Shown here piece by piece: positions 1-7,273 of a stretch of 10,164 nucleotides of DNA. Under the pieces are notes generated by a model, which was given only the letters and a program-made list of their open reading frames with translations, was not told the origin of the DNA and searched no databases. Every line of letters starts with the position of its first letter. Position 1 is the first letter of the stretch. The position numbers and the translations under genes were made by a program. The stretch is from an uncultured Succinatimonas sp. (lineage in GTDB: Bacteria > Pseudomonadota > Gammaproteobacteria > Enterobacterales > Succinivibrionaceae). The stretch spans positions 1 to 10,164 of the forward strand of contig URKL01000043.1 in assembly GCA_900548485.1 (NCBI GenBank), read 5' to 3'.

Positions 1-17
1 AACAGCAGAACACACCG

Positions 18-44
18 GATTAGAAAAATTTCATTTTTCTAATC
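18..44. repeat. Perfect 12-bp inverted repeat downstream of xerD
   Basis: Positions 18-29 (gattagaaaaat) are exactly complementary to 33-44, with a 3-nt loop (ttc). C15-C16 could extend the stem by pairing with G45-G46 if G17 is bulged. It lies 27 bp past the xerD stop, so a transcript-end hairpin is the simplest role. Neither strand has a T-run immediately after the stem (both sides continue into GG/CC), so it is not a canonical intrinsic terminator. It could instead stabilise the RNA 3' end or belong to an element that continues beyond the window edge. The repeat is directly visible; its function is not. Confidence 0.65.
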
Positions 45-70
45 GGCACACTACAGCCTTAAACTTAATT

Positions 71-964
71 TTATTTATTGCGAGGATGGGCTTTATCATA
101 GACTTCATGAATACGCTGTGTCGCAACATGTGTATAAATCTGCGTTGTAGTTAAACTTGAATGTCCTAATAACATCTGAACAGTTCGTAAATCTGCATCA
201 TGATTTAAAAGATGCGTAGCAAAAGCATGTCTAAAAGTATGTGGAGAAACATCAGAGACTATGCCTAAAGCTTTAGCATAGACTTTTATGCGATACCAAA
301 AAGCAATTCTACTCATACCATTAAGCCCTTTGCCTGATAAAAAAACAAAATGACAACTTTGCTTCGGATCGCGCTCAGATCTTTTATCGCAAATATAAGT
401 AGCTAACCAATAACATGCATTTTGTCCTAATGGTACTAAACGATCTTTTCCGCCCTTTCCATGAACAATTACAAAACCATCAATAAGATTTAAATTCTCA
501 AAAGTAAGATTTACAAGCTCGCTTACCCGTAAACCGGTTGCATATAAAGTCTCTAACATAGCTTTATCACGCAAACCTGTATGGTTACTAATATCAGGAG
601 CTTCTAAAAAAGCCTCAACACAATCCTCAGACATAGATGTAGGAAGGTGCCTTAAAATTTTTGGATTTTCGATTCTTAAAGTAGGATCTTCAGTAATAAG
701 ATGCTCTAATAATAAAAAACCACAAAAACAGCGCAATGAGCACAAAAATCTTGCAGCAGAACTTGCCTCATTGTTATCCCCATCGCGTAAATAAGCCTCT
801 ATATCTCCAACACAGAAAGGATCCGGACGATTTTCACGTTCTAAATAATTGAAAAACATCGTGACATCCGATACATATGCACGGATACTTAACTGAGCTA
901 AGCCTTTTTCCAATAATAAATAATCAGAAAAAAGCTTTAACGAAAGTTCTCGGCTTTTATGCAT
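71..964 (-). CDS. xerD: Site-specific tyrosine recombinase XerD
   Basis: XerD acts with XerC at the dif site, with FtsK, to resolve chromosome dimers at division. The 297 residues match the family's usual 298. An N-terminal SAM-like core-binding domain (about 8-95) precedes the catalytic domain (about 110-290). All six catalytic positions are present: Arg146, Lys170, His242, Arg245, His268 and the nucleophile Tyr277. Each is offset by exactly two from E. coli XerD, so the fold looks intact. XerD rather than XerC is indicated by the YTHVAT sequence after the tyrosine, the C-terminal HPR, and the TGLRVSEL and LLNHDADLR segments. The ATG lies one base after the stop of the upstream lipoprotein gene, with AAGG just before it, so translation is probably coupled. 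It is not an integron or phage integrase: no attachment site or cargo is seen. Confidence 0.95.
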   Translation of the reverse strand: MHKSRELSLKLFSDYLLLEKGLAQLSIRAYVSDVTMFFNYLERENRPDPFCVGDIEAYLRDGDNNEASSAARFLCSLRCFCGFLLLEHLITEDPTLRIENPKILRHLPTSMSEDCVEAFLEAPDISNHTGLRDKAMLETLYATGLRVSELVNLTFENLNLIDGFVIVHGKGGKDRLVPLGQNACYWLATYICDKRSERDPKQSCHFVFLSGKGLNGMSRIAFWYRIKVYAKALGIVSDVSPHTFRHAFATHLLNHDADLRTVQMLLGHSSLTTTQIYTHVATQRIHEVYDKAHPRNK

Positions 965-965
965 C

Positions 966-1442
966 TTACCTTGCTATGGCCTCTTTGATCTCTTCAAGCA
1001 AAGGCTTAATTTCACTATTTTTTTCTAAAACTACACTGGCATAAAATCCATCATCTTTCTTTAGCAAACAAAAACGATAAATGCCATCTTTTTCAGGATA
1101 AAATGATAACTCTTCAAAACGTGATTTGGGATTTAACTTTTGAGGGGCAGAGTGTAATCTTAAAGCTCCCGGGGGATTAAAATACCCATAATTATAGCCA
1201 GAGCTCCAAGAAGCATCTGCAAATTTAAACTTATATGGAGCCCAATCTGAGCGTAAAGTAGCCTGCGTACATAAACCATCCTTATGCTCACGCAATCTAT
1301 AGGTTTCAGATACAGCATAATCATTCATCTCGCCCCTAAGATATAGGGCATGATTATTGTCTACGTTTAGATCATCACCTGATGATGAACAAGCGCTTAA
1401 AAAAATTGCCGCAACAGCGGACATAATTGCAAATGTCTTCAA
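966..1442 (-). CDS. Small lipoprotein with a pullulanase/CBM48-like accessory domain
   Basis: This is a predicted 158-residue lipoprotein of unknown function. Residues 1-17 form a short signal peptide (Lys2, hydrophobic stretch, lipobox LSAC at 15-18). Cys18 would be lipidated, and Ser at +2 suggests outer-membrane sorting. The start is TTG at 1440-1442. It is chosen because it supplies the basic n-region and has TGGAA upstream (1450-1454); the ATG at codon 7 would leave no positive charge. The mature part resembles the beta-sandwich modules of pullulanases and other GH13 enzymes: YLRGEMNDY (34-42), then YKFKFADASW (70-79) followed by an NYG turn (84-86). These match by recollection the family's 'lRG.fN.w' and 'fKvada.w..nyG' pattern. 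Cys58 and Cys125 could form a disulfide. No catalytic domain is present, so it may bind glycan or be a structural relic. It is the first gene of a unit with xerD, with no evident functional link. Confidence 0.72.
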   Translation of the reverse strand: MKTFAIMSAVAAIFLSACSSSGDDLNVDNNHALYLRGEMNDYAVSETYRLREHKDGLCTQATLRSDWAPYKFKFADASWSSGYNYGYFNPPGALRLHSAPQKLNPKSRFEELSFYPEKDGIYRFCLLKKDDGFYASVVLEKNSEIKPLLEEIKEAIAR

Positions 1443-1586
1443 TTTATTGTTCCATTAAATATTTTTTTAATTTTAGCCTGTTTTGCTAAATTTTGTGCAC
1501 ATAACTGACTTACACTTAGCAGATAATAATTGTTTTTGTCCTATTATAATCAATAAGAATAACGAAAATAAAAAAGGATGTTTTTT
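1443..1586. promoter_or_regulatory. Divergent intergenic promoter region
   Basis: This gap must carry the promoters of both the minus-strand lipoprotein-xerD unit and the plus-strand coaE unit. A consensus -10 (TATAAT, 1545-1550) points toward coaE, but no good -35 lies 16-18 bp upstream. It sits inside the palindrome ATTATAAT (1543-1550), so the minus strand also reads TATAAT. A second minus-strand option pairs TTGATT (plus 1548-1553) with TATTAT (plus 1523-1528) at a long 19-bp spacing. The region also has an 8-bp palindrome TGTGCACA (1494-1501) and a weak TTTAGC/GCTAAA repeat (1472-1477/1485-1490). No regulator can be assigned. Promoter presence follows from gene orientation; the exact elements are guesses. 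Confidence 0.5.
1571..1577 (+). promoter_or_regulatory. Ribosome binding site that sets the coaE start
   Basis: AAAAAGG abuts an ATG at 1578, with zero spacing, but lies 9 nt from a second in-frame ATG at 1587. The spacing favours 1587 as the true start of coaE. Confidence 0.65.
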
Positions 1587-2204
1587 ATGGTCAGAGCTTT
1601 AAGAATAGGTTTAACTGGTGGCATTGCCTGCGGTAAAACTGTAATTTCTGATACTTTTAAAGAATTAGGAGTGCCTGTTATCGATACTGATATTATCTCA
1701 CGCGAGGTAACTATGCCTAATTCGCAAGCTCTGTCTGATTTAACAAAGGTATTTAGTAAAGATATTTTAAATGCTGATGGTAGTTTAAATCGTCGTACCT
1801 TACGCATGATAGTATTCAATGATAAAACCGGTACTGCTTTAAAAAAGCTTAATGAAATTTTACATCCAGCAATTATCAATAGATTACAAGAACTTTACCT
1901 TCAGCAAAACTATCCATATGTTGTTTTTGTAGTACCGCTTTTATTTGAACATAAATTAGAATACCTTTGTGACCGCATCTTAGTTTGTGACGCAAGTGAA
2001 GAAGTACAATTACAAAGATTAACTTCTCGCGACAATATCGATACCAATACAGCTATAGCTATGCTAAAAAGCCAGGTGAATCGAGATGAGCGCAGACAAA
2101 AAGCTCATGATTTAATTGAATCAGATACTATGTCCATAGAGAAAATGCGTCAGACCGTGATAAAATTACATGAAAAATATCTGAATCTGGCCAAACAGAG
2201 TTAA
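1587..2204 (+). CDS. coaE: Dephospho-CoA kinase
   Basis: This cytoplasmic enzyme catalyses the last step of coenzyme A synthesis, the ATP-dependent phosphorylation of the 3'-hydroxyl of dephospho-CoA. Starting at 1587 gives 205 residues, against 206 in E. coli. The Walker A P-loop GGIACGKT is at 11-18. The VIDTD segment with the conserved acidic residues is at 31-35, LHPAI at 92-96, PLLFE at 117-121 and the lid-region QLQRLTSRD at 141-149. All are in the expected order. An in-frame ATG at 1578 would add three residues but has no room for a Shine-Dalgarno sequence. It is first in the plus-strand gene run and is followed by zapD and yacG, the standard gammaproteobacterial order. Confidence 0.95.
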   Translation: MVRALRIGLTGGIACGKTVISDTFKELGVPVIDTDIISREVTMPNSQALSDLTKVFSKDILNADGSLNRRTLRMIVFNDKTGTALKKLNEILHPAIINRLQELYLQQNYPYVVFVVPLLFEHKLEYLCDRILVCDASEEVQLQRLTSRDNIDTNTAIAMLKSQVNRDERRQKAHDLIESDTMSIEKMRQTVIKLHEKYLNLAKQS

Positions 2205-2216
2205 TCATCTAACGTC

Positions 2217-2963
2217 ATGTATAATTTCGATTTTCCCCTCAGCCCTAAAGCTCGAACTTATCTTAAGTTTGAAAATATTTTTAAGCGAGTTGAGGAATGT
2301 TGCGACTTAAATTCAATACCTCAGGTAATGTATTTAATCCGCGCTATTGTTGACTTTATTGATTTAGTCGATGGATCAAGCTCAATTAAAATAGAACTTC
2401 TAAAAGATTTAGAGCGTTGCGATTCAAAACTAATGCAATGGCAAAAACTTCCTGAATGTAATACTGAAGCTGTCATAAATTTAAGAAAGCAGATCAATAA
2501 TGCACGCATTGAATTAGATAAATTCACAAGACAAAGGACTGTATTAAAAGACGATCCTCTTTTAGAAAGTATTAAACCTCGTTTTTTTACCCCAAGTGGC
2601 ATCAATTCTTTTGATACACCTTTGTTTGAATTTTGGATAAAACAAAAAACAGAAGAAAAACTTCTAACTATCCAAAAATGGTTGCATGAACTTGACTGTT
2701 TACGTATTCCGACTTTAACAGTACTCTACCTTTGGCGTATATGCGCAGAATTTCAAGACCGTACTGCAAAATTAGGATTTTTACAGGAAAATGCTGATTC
2801 ATGTGATTTAATTAGCATTCAATATGCTGATGATATTACCGGTTATCCTGTAGTTTCAGGATTTCAATCAAGAATCAATGTGCGTTTTTTACCATATAAT
2901 AAAGGCGCCCCGGTTGGTGATATTGATTTTAAAATTGCTTATATAAAGAGTACCTTGCAATGA
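2217..2963 (+). CDS. zapD: Cell division protein ZapD (FtsZ-associated)
   Basis: ZapD (YacF) is a cytoplasmic protein that binds the FtsZ C-terminal tail and crosslinks FtsZ filaments at the Z-ring. The 248 residues match the 247 of E. coli. The start ([14 protein letters not shown] at 6-19) and the C-terminal block ([14 protein letters not shown], then DIDFKIA) line up with the family. The middle is alpha-helical and more divergent. The third conserved block, around [11 protein letters not shown], corresponds to E. coli SFDLPTLHIWL. The ATG is 12 bp after the coaE stop, in the same frame, and has no visible Shine-Dalgarno sequence. There is no alternative start between the two genes, so initiation probably depends on translation of coaE. 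The stop overlaps the yacG start (ATGA). Confidence 0.92.
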   Translation: MYNFDFPLSPKARTYLKFENIFKRVEECCDLNSIPQVMYLIRAIVDFIDLVDGSSSIKIELLKDLERCDSKLMQWQKLPECNTEAVINLRKQINNARIELDKFTRQRTVLKDDPLLESIKPRFFTPSGINSFDTPLFEFWIKQKTEEKLLTIQKWLHELDCLRIPTLTVLYLWRICAEFQDRTAKLGFLQENADSCDLISIQYADDITGYPVVSGFQSRINVRFLPYNKGAPVGDIDFKIAYIKSTLQ

Positions 2964-3250
2964 GTTTAAAAGATTTATTGCCTCAGGGCACTTATGACGA
3001 AATTACCTCAGGTTTACATGAAAACAAAGAGCAAACCGTTTATTGTCGTTGCCCTCAATGTGGTAAACCTACAGTTTATGATAGTCATAATCCCTACCGA
3101 CCATTTTGTTCAGAAAAATGCAAACTATTAGATTTAGGAGCTTGGGCTTCTGAGGAACGTATCATCAAAGGACGCCCTGTTAATGAAGATGAGGACGCTG
3201 AACTTTTAGACGATCCTAACTTGCCCAAACGGCATATACCTAGCAACTAA
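2960..3250 (+). CDS. yacG: DNA gyrase inhibitor YacG, N-terminally extended zinc-binding protein
   Basis: YacG binds GyrB and blocks DNA binding by gyrase, as shown for the E. coli protein. The four zinc ligands are Cys31, Cys34, Cys50 and Cys54, in the family pattern CxxC-x15-CxxxC, followed by [10 protein letters not shown]. The C-terminal tail is acidic and loosely structured, as in E. coli, where it contacts GyrB. At 96 residues it is about 30 longer than E. coli YacG (65). About 22 of the extra residues precede the zinc finger, and Cys29 adds a fifth cysteine (CRCPQC). The ATG overlaps the zapD stop by 4 bp, with AAAGAG 9 nt upstream. The only nearby alternative start is a TTG at codon 7, so most of the extension is likely real. 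Confidence 0.9.
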   Translation: MSLKDLLPQGTYDEITSGLHENKEQTVYCRCPQCGKPTVYDSHNPYRPFCSEKCKLLDLGAWASEERIIKGRPVNEDEDAELLDDPNLPKRHIPSN

Positions 3251-3269
3251 AAATTAGGAATAAGCCTTG

Positions 3270-5915
3270 ATGATCACAAGGAATAAACATTTTTATCCAG
3301 CGGTTTTAGCCTCGGCAGTGGCCGCTGCCCTCTCTATCAGAGTAGCTTATGCCTCTGCTGATACAATCCCATATAATATTTCTACTAGTACTGTAAAAAA
3401 AACTAGCAACCAAGCTTTAATAGATGTAGAGAGCTTCACCAATCGTTTTTTAAGGATCATGAATACCCAAGGCTCACAGCTTTATTTAAACAATCAACAT
3501 TTAGCTGATAGCTCTACTTTCCCTTTTAGACTTTTGGCTTTGCAAAAAAATCATAAATGGCAAGGAGCACCTAATCACGGTCTTACCATCGATGATCTTG
3601 ATTGTTATTATGGGGTTCCTTCGTATTCAGAACCAACAAAATTTGATCCTGATACTACACCGATTACAGTAGAAAGCGACAAACTTACAGGAGATCTTGA
3701 AAACCGAAATGACGATCTCATCTACAGTGGTAATGTCGTTATCGCTCAAGCAGATAATGTTATAAATTCTGATTCTGTCCAATATATTGGTAAAACCCAA
3801 AAATTTAATATTGAAGGTGACACAACTGTTAAAACTCCAGAGTATACAGTAACCACCAAAGATCCTATTAAGGCAGATCTAAACGAACAAACTTTAGAGC
3901 TTCAAAATACTAATTTCCAGCTAAATGGTTCTTATATCCGCGCTCAAGCTGCAGAACAGAAAATAAACAAAAAAGAAAATTCTCAATATTTGCAAGGAGC
4001 CTCTATAACCTCTTGCCCAATTGATGAAACTATTTGGCATTTTAGTGCTTCTGAAGTTTTAATTGATAAAGACGAACCCTTTGGTGAATCATGGCATAAT
4101 ACAGTTTGGTTAGGACCTGTACCTGTAGCCTATCTACCCTACGCTCGTTTTCCTATAACCTCAGAACGTCAAAGCGGTATTTTATATCCAGAATTATCTT
4201 TTGGATCTGATGGTTTTAATTTTGCTTTACCCATCTACTTTAATTTAGCACCAAATTACGATTGGACCTTTACTCCGGCATGGGCTGGCGAACATCATTG
4301 GAAATTTGATAATCAATTTCGCTATATGCCCTTTGAAAATGTCTTAGGTGAGGTAAATTTCACTTATTTACCATCTGATCCATCATGGACGACTACTGAT
4401 TATGAAATGTCTTCCTTAGATCATAACCGTGATTTTGATTCGAGTACCGCACCTAGTAATCAAAGACGTTGGTTTTTAAATATAAAACAAAATATGTGGT
4501 TCTTAGATCAAGACCTGAATATTAAATTTGATTATTCAAGAGTTAGACCTAATGACTATGATTACATCAACGATATTGTCAACGATAATGCCGCCGTTAC
4601 TGACGATCATTTAGTTAAATCCTTATCTTCTACCTATAATATTGAAAATCTTGATATTGTAGCTGAAGTACGTAAGTATCAATCTTTAATTGATCCTCGT
4701 GCTAGAGTTGTCGCGCCTTTTGCACTAATGCCACAAATAAAAGGAAGCTTTGCTGATACCTATAACAATATGCTCTTTGGCATTGATGGTGAATTTAGTC
4801 GTTTTGAACAAGATGAAATAAATGACTTTAAGACTTTAAGAACCATTCGTTCCCATATAGAGCCTAATATCAAATATCATATATTTGATCAGCGTGGAAC
4901 TACTTTAGATGCTGGAGCGAGAATCTTTTATACCCATTACGACCAAGATGACCTAAATAATTTGCCTAGCTATTATCATGATTATCTAGGTTATAACTCA
5001 GAGATAAGAGATCGTGACCGTTTCCTCTATCTTTTAGAATTACGTGGCAAGACTACTTTTGAGCGCAAAATTATTGATATGAATCATACTCAAACTTTAG
5101 AGCCTGAAATTAAATATCAATATATTCCTTATCGAAATCAAAATGATATTGCCCTTTATGATACTACTGATCGCTTAGATGACTTTTATACCCTATTTTC
5201 ATATAAGCGTTTTGCCGGTATTGATCGTATAGCTAACCTCAATACTTTAAGTTTTGGCGTAACCTCAAGAATTTTGGATGCTCATGATCGTGAAATTTTA
5301 CGTTTAGGTTTAGCTCAAGCCTACAGTTTTGAACCTAATAAGGTAAGCTTAAATAGTCGCGACAAAGTAAACGACTACTCAAGATCTAAATTTGCCTTTA
5401 ATCTCGATGCTCAATTACTTGAAAACATAAAATTCCATACCTCAGGAACCTATGATACTGAGGATAATAAAATCGACGCTATGCGTTCACTCTTACGTTA
5501 TGAAAATGATGGCTTCTTAGCTGGAATTTCACATCGTTTTGTGCGTAATGGAAATGTAGAAATTGGTCAAAATGACAAATCTCGCGATTTAAATCAGATT
5601 GGTGGTGAACTAGCAATTCCTCTTACAAATAAAATTAAATTCGTCTCAGCAATGTATTACGATACTGAACAAAACTACAATATTGATAAAAAGTTCGCAC
5701 TACGTTATCAAGATTGTTGTTTTGCTGTTACTTTGGTGTACGAAGACTATATGCAAATGGATTGGAACAATTACCGCCATGACGCCGATAAAGTATTAGG
5801 ATTACAATTTGAGCTAAAAGGCTTTTACCAGCTCAATGTACATGGTATCGAAAATCCTTCGACTACCAATACTCACTTTATACCTTCAACAGATCCGGTT
5901 AATCTCAACCGTTAG
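3270..5915 (+). CDS. lptD: LPS-assembly outer membrane protein LptD
   Basis: LptD with the lipoprotein LptE inserts lipopolysaccharide into the outer leaflet. Residue numbers count from a TTG at 3267; the adjacent ATG (3270) is the likelier start, with AGGA at 3256-3259. A signal peptide ends near Ala29 or Ala31. The periplasmic OstA/LptA-like jellyroll spans about 130-260 and the large beta-barrel follows to the C-terminus. The four disulfide cysteines are present: Cys113, Cys250 and the adjacent pair Cys817-Cys818, with spacing close to E. coli (31, 173, 724, 725). Hallmarks include GPVPVAYLPY (283-292), TLEPEIKYQYIPYR (610-623) and FAGIDRIANLN (649-659). At about 880 residues it is roughly 100 longer than E. 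coli LptD. Most of the excess is an approximately 80-residue segment between the signal peptide and Cys113. surA follows 17 bp downstream. Confidence 0.96.
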   Translation: MITRNKHFYPAVLASAVAAALSIRVAYASADTIPYNISTSTVKKTSNQALIDVESFTNRFLRIMNTQGSQLYLNNQHLADSSTFPFRLLALQKNHKWQGAPNHGLTIDDLDCYYGVPSYSEPTKFDPDTTPITVESDKLTGDLENRNDDLIYSGNVVIAQADNVINSDSVQYIGKTQKFNIEGDTTVKTPEYTVTTKDPIKADLNEQTLELQNTNFQLNGSYIRAQAAEQKINKKENSQYLQGASITSCPIDETIWHFSASEVLIDKDEPFGESWHNTVWLGPVPVAYLPYARFPITSERQSGILYPELSFGSDGFNFALPIYFNLAPNYDWTFTPAWAGEHHWKFDNQFRYMPFENVLGEVNFTYLPSDPSWTTTDYEMSSLDHNRDFDSSTAPSNQRRWFLNIKQNMWFLDQDLNIKFDYSRVRPNDYDYINDIVNDNAAVTDDHLVKSLSSTYNIENLDIVAEVRKYQSLIDPRARVVAPFALMPQIKGSFADTYNNMLFGIDGEFSRFEQDEINDFKTLRTIRSHIEPNIKYHIFDQRGTTLDAGARIFYTHYDQDDLNNLPSYYHDYLGYNSEIRDRDRFLYLLELRGKTTFERKIIDMNHTQTLEPEIKYQYIPYRNQNDIALYDTTDRLDDFYTLFSYKRFAGIDRIANLNTLSFGVTSRILDAHDREILRLGLAQAYSFEPNKVSLNSRDKVNDYSRSKFAFNLDAQLLENIKFHTSGTYDTEDNKIDAMRSLLRYENDGFLAGISHRFVRNGNVEIGQNDKSRDLNQIGGELAIPLTNKIKFVSAMYYDTEQNYNIDKKFALRYQDCCFAVTLVYEDYMQMDWNNYRHDADKVLGLQFELKGFYQLNVHGIENPSTTNTHFIPSTDPVNLNR

Positions 5916-5932
5916 AAATAGGAACCGTTGTT

Positions 5933-7273
5933 ATGAGATTTTCAAATTTAACCTGCAAACTCTCCTGCTTAGCCTTGCTAGGTTTGATGTTACACGATCC
6001 TTTAATTATCACAGAGGTTAATGCCGCTGAAGTAAAACTTGATAGTACCGCAGCTGTAGTCAATAGTGGTATTATCTTAGAAAGCGAGCTTAATGCTGAG
6101 CAAAGAAGAGTTGAGCAAATTTCTAAAGCTAGAAATATTAACCTTGATAAGGTTGCAGCTCGTTCTCAAGCTTTAGAAAATCTGATCACTAAAGCCATAT
6201 TATTACAGATGGCCGAACAACAAGGCTATGATCTAAATGATATGCAGGTAGATCAAGCTTTAGCTCAAACAGCTGAGCGCAATAATGCTTCAGTTGCAGA
6301 AATTCTAAAAAGCTTTGGCCCTTCAGCCTCAGAAGCACAACAGCGCGAGAATTTCAAAAATGAATTTATTATCAACGAATTAAGAAGCTCTCGTGTTAGA
6401 AGTCGTATTCATGTCTCACAAGCTGAAGTTGATAATTTAGCTAAAAACCTTAAAGATCGTGGTAGTGTTGAACCTCAATATCATATTGCGCAAATTATTA
6501 TACCGTTATCTTTAAATCCCTCAGAATCTGAATATCGTGGCTCTCAAAATGAAGCTCGCTCTTTAATTACAAAACTTCGCAAAGGCATGAGTTTTAATGA
6601 AGCTCTAGCTAAATATCCTGCTGAAGGTAATGGTGATATGGGCTATTTAGCTGAAAGCCAAATCCCACTCCCATTTGTACCAGCTTTAGTAAAATCAAAA
6701 CCTGGTGATGTAATTGGACCTTTTAGATCTCCATCTGGTCTACATATCTTTAAGGTTTACGACATCAATCATAATGCCATTGCCCCCATTCGCACTTATG
6801 ATGCTGCCCATATTTTGCTTAAAACCTCCATCATCTTTTCAGATGAAGCAGCACAAGCTCAACTTAAGCAAATTCGTGATGATATCTTAAATAACAAACT
6901 AAGCTTTGCTCAGGCTGCCAAACAATATTCTCAAGATCCTGGTTCTGCTATTGATGGTGGTAATTTAGGTTATTCTGTACCTGAAAGATATGATCCTAAT
7001 TTTGCTCGGGGTATGGTTTCATTGAAAAAAGGACAAATTTCAGAACCTATAAAATCATCTTTTGGTTGGCACTTAATCTATCTTAAAGATATAAAAATTG
7101 ACAATAATTCAGATGAAGCTTTCCGTGACCGCGCAAGAAGCATTATCTATGAACGCGAATTTGCTCAAGCTGCTAGAAGTTGGGAACGTGAATTAAGAGC
7201 AAGTGCTTATATTCATGTTTTAGATCCTGAACTTTTAAATCACGGCGTTAATTTAAATCAGGAGCAAAGATGA
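5933..7273 (+). CDS. surA: Periplasmic chaperone and peptidyl-prolyl isomerase SurA
   Basis: SurA carries unfolded outer-membrane proteins, notably LptD, across the periplasm to the Bam complex. The 446 residues compare with 428 in E. coli. A signal peptide covers about 1-31 (cleavage after VNA). The N-terminal chaperone domain spans about 35-170 (AAVVNSGIILESEL at 40-53). Two parvulin domains follow at about 181-277 and 290-386, each with the typical GxLGY/GDMGY and F...GWH or F...SGLH blocks. A short C-terminal helix returns to the chaperone core. AGGA at 5920-5923 sits 9 nt before the ATG. The gene directly follows lptD, its main client, as in E. coli, and its stop overlaps the pdxA start. 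No domain appears lost. Confidence 0.95.
   Translation: MRFSNLTCKLSCLALLGLMLHDPLIITEVNAAEVKLDSTAAVVNSGIILESELNAEQRRVEQISKARNINLDKVAARSQALENLITKAILLQMAEQQGYDLNDMQVDQALAQTAERNNASVAEILKSFGPSASEAQQRENFKNEFIINELRSSRVRSRIHVSQAEVDNLAKNLKDRGSVEPQYHIAQIIIPLSLNPSESEYRGSQNEARSLITKLRKGMSFNEALAKYPAEGNGDMGYLAESQIPLPFVPALVKSKPGDVIGPFRSPSGLHIFKVYDINHNAIAPIRTYDAAHILLKTSIIFSDEAAQAQLKQIRDDILNNKLSFAQAAKQYSQDPGSAIDGGNLGYSVPERYDPNFARGMVSLKKGQISEPIKSSFGWHLIYLKDIKIDNNSDEAFRDRARSIIYEREFAQAARSWERELRASAYIHVLDPELLNHGVNLNQEQR

Noticed and set aside
71..964. A tyrosine recombinase that could mark an integron, phage or genomic island.
   Set aside because: Length, catalytic spacing and the YTHVAT C-terminal region fit housekeeping XerD. 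No attachment repeats, cargo or excisionase are seen nearby.
1472..1490. TTTAGC/GCTAAA inverted repeat as a terminator.
   Set aside because: The stem is six AT-rich pairs with a 7-nt loop and lies in a divergent promoter region where no transcript should end.
1550..1879. Open frames antisense to coaE, and similarly antisense to zapD (2321-2605) and rsmA (8774-8965).
   Set aside because: They lie within well-supported genes on the opposite strand and show no recognisable motifs or protein-like composition.
5921..5925. GGAAC upstream of surA as a sigma-E -35 element.
   Set aside because: It overlaps the ribosome binding site, leaves no room for a -10 before the start codon, and no TCTGA-like partner lies at the right spacing.
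5836..6021. A 61-codon open frame spanning the lptD-surA junction.
   Set aside because: It overlaps the end of lptD and the signal-peptide region of surA in another frame, and has no family features.
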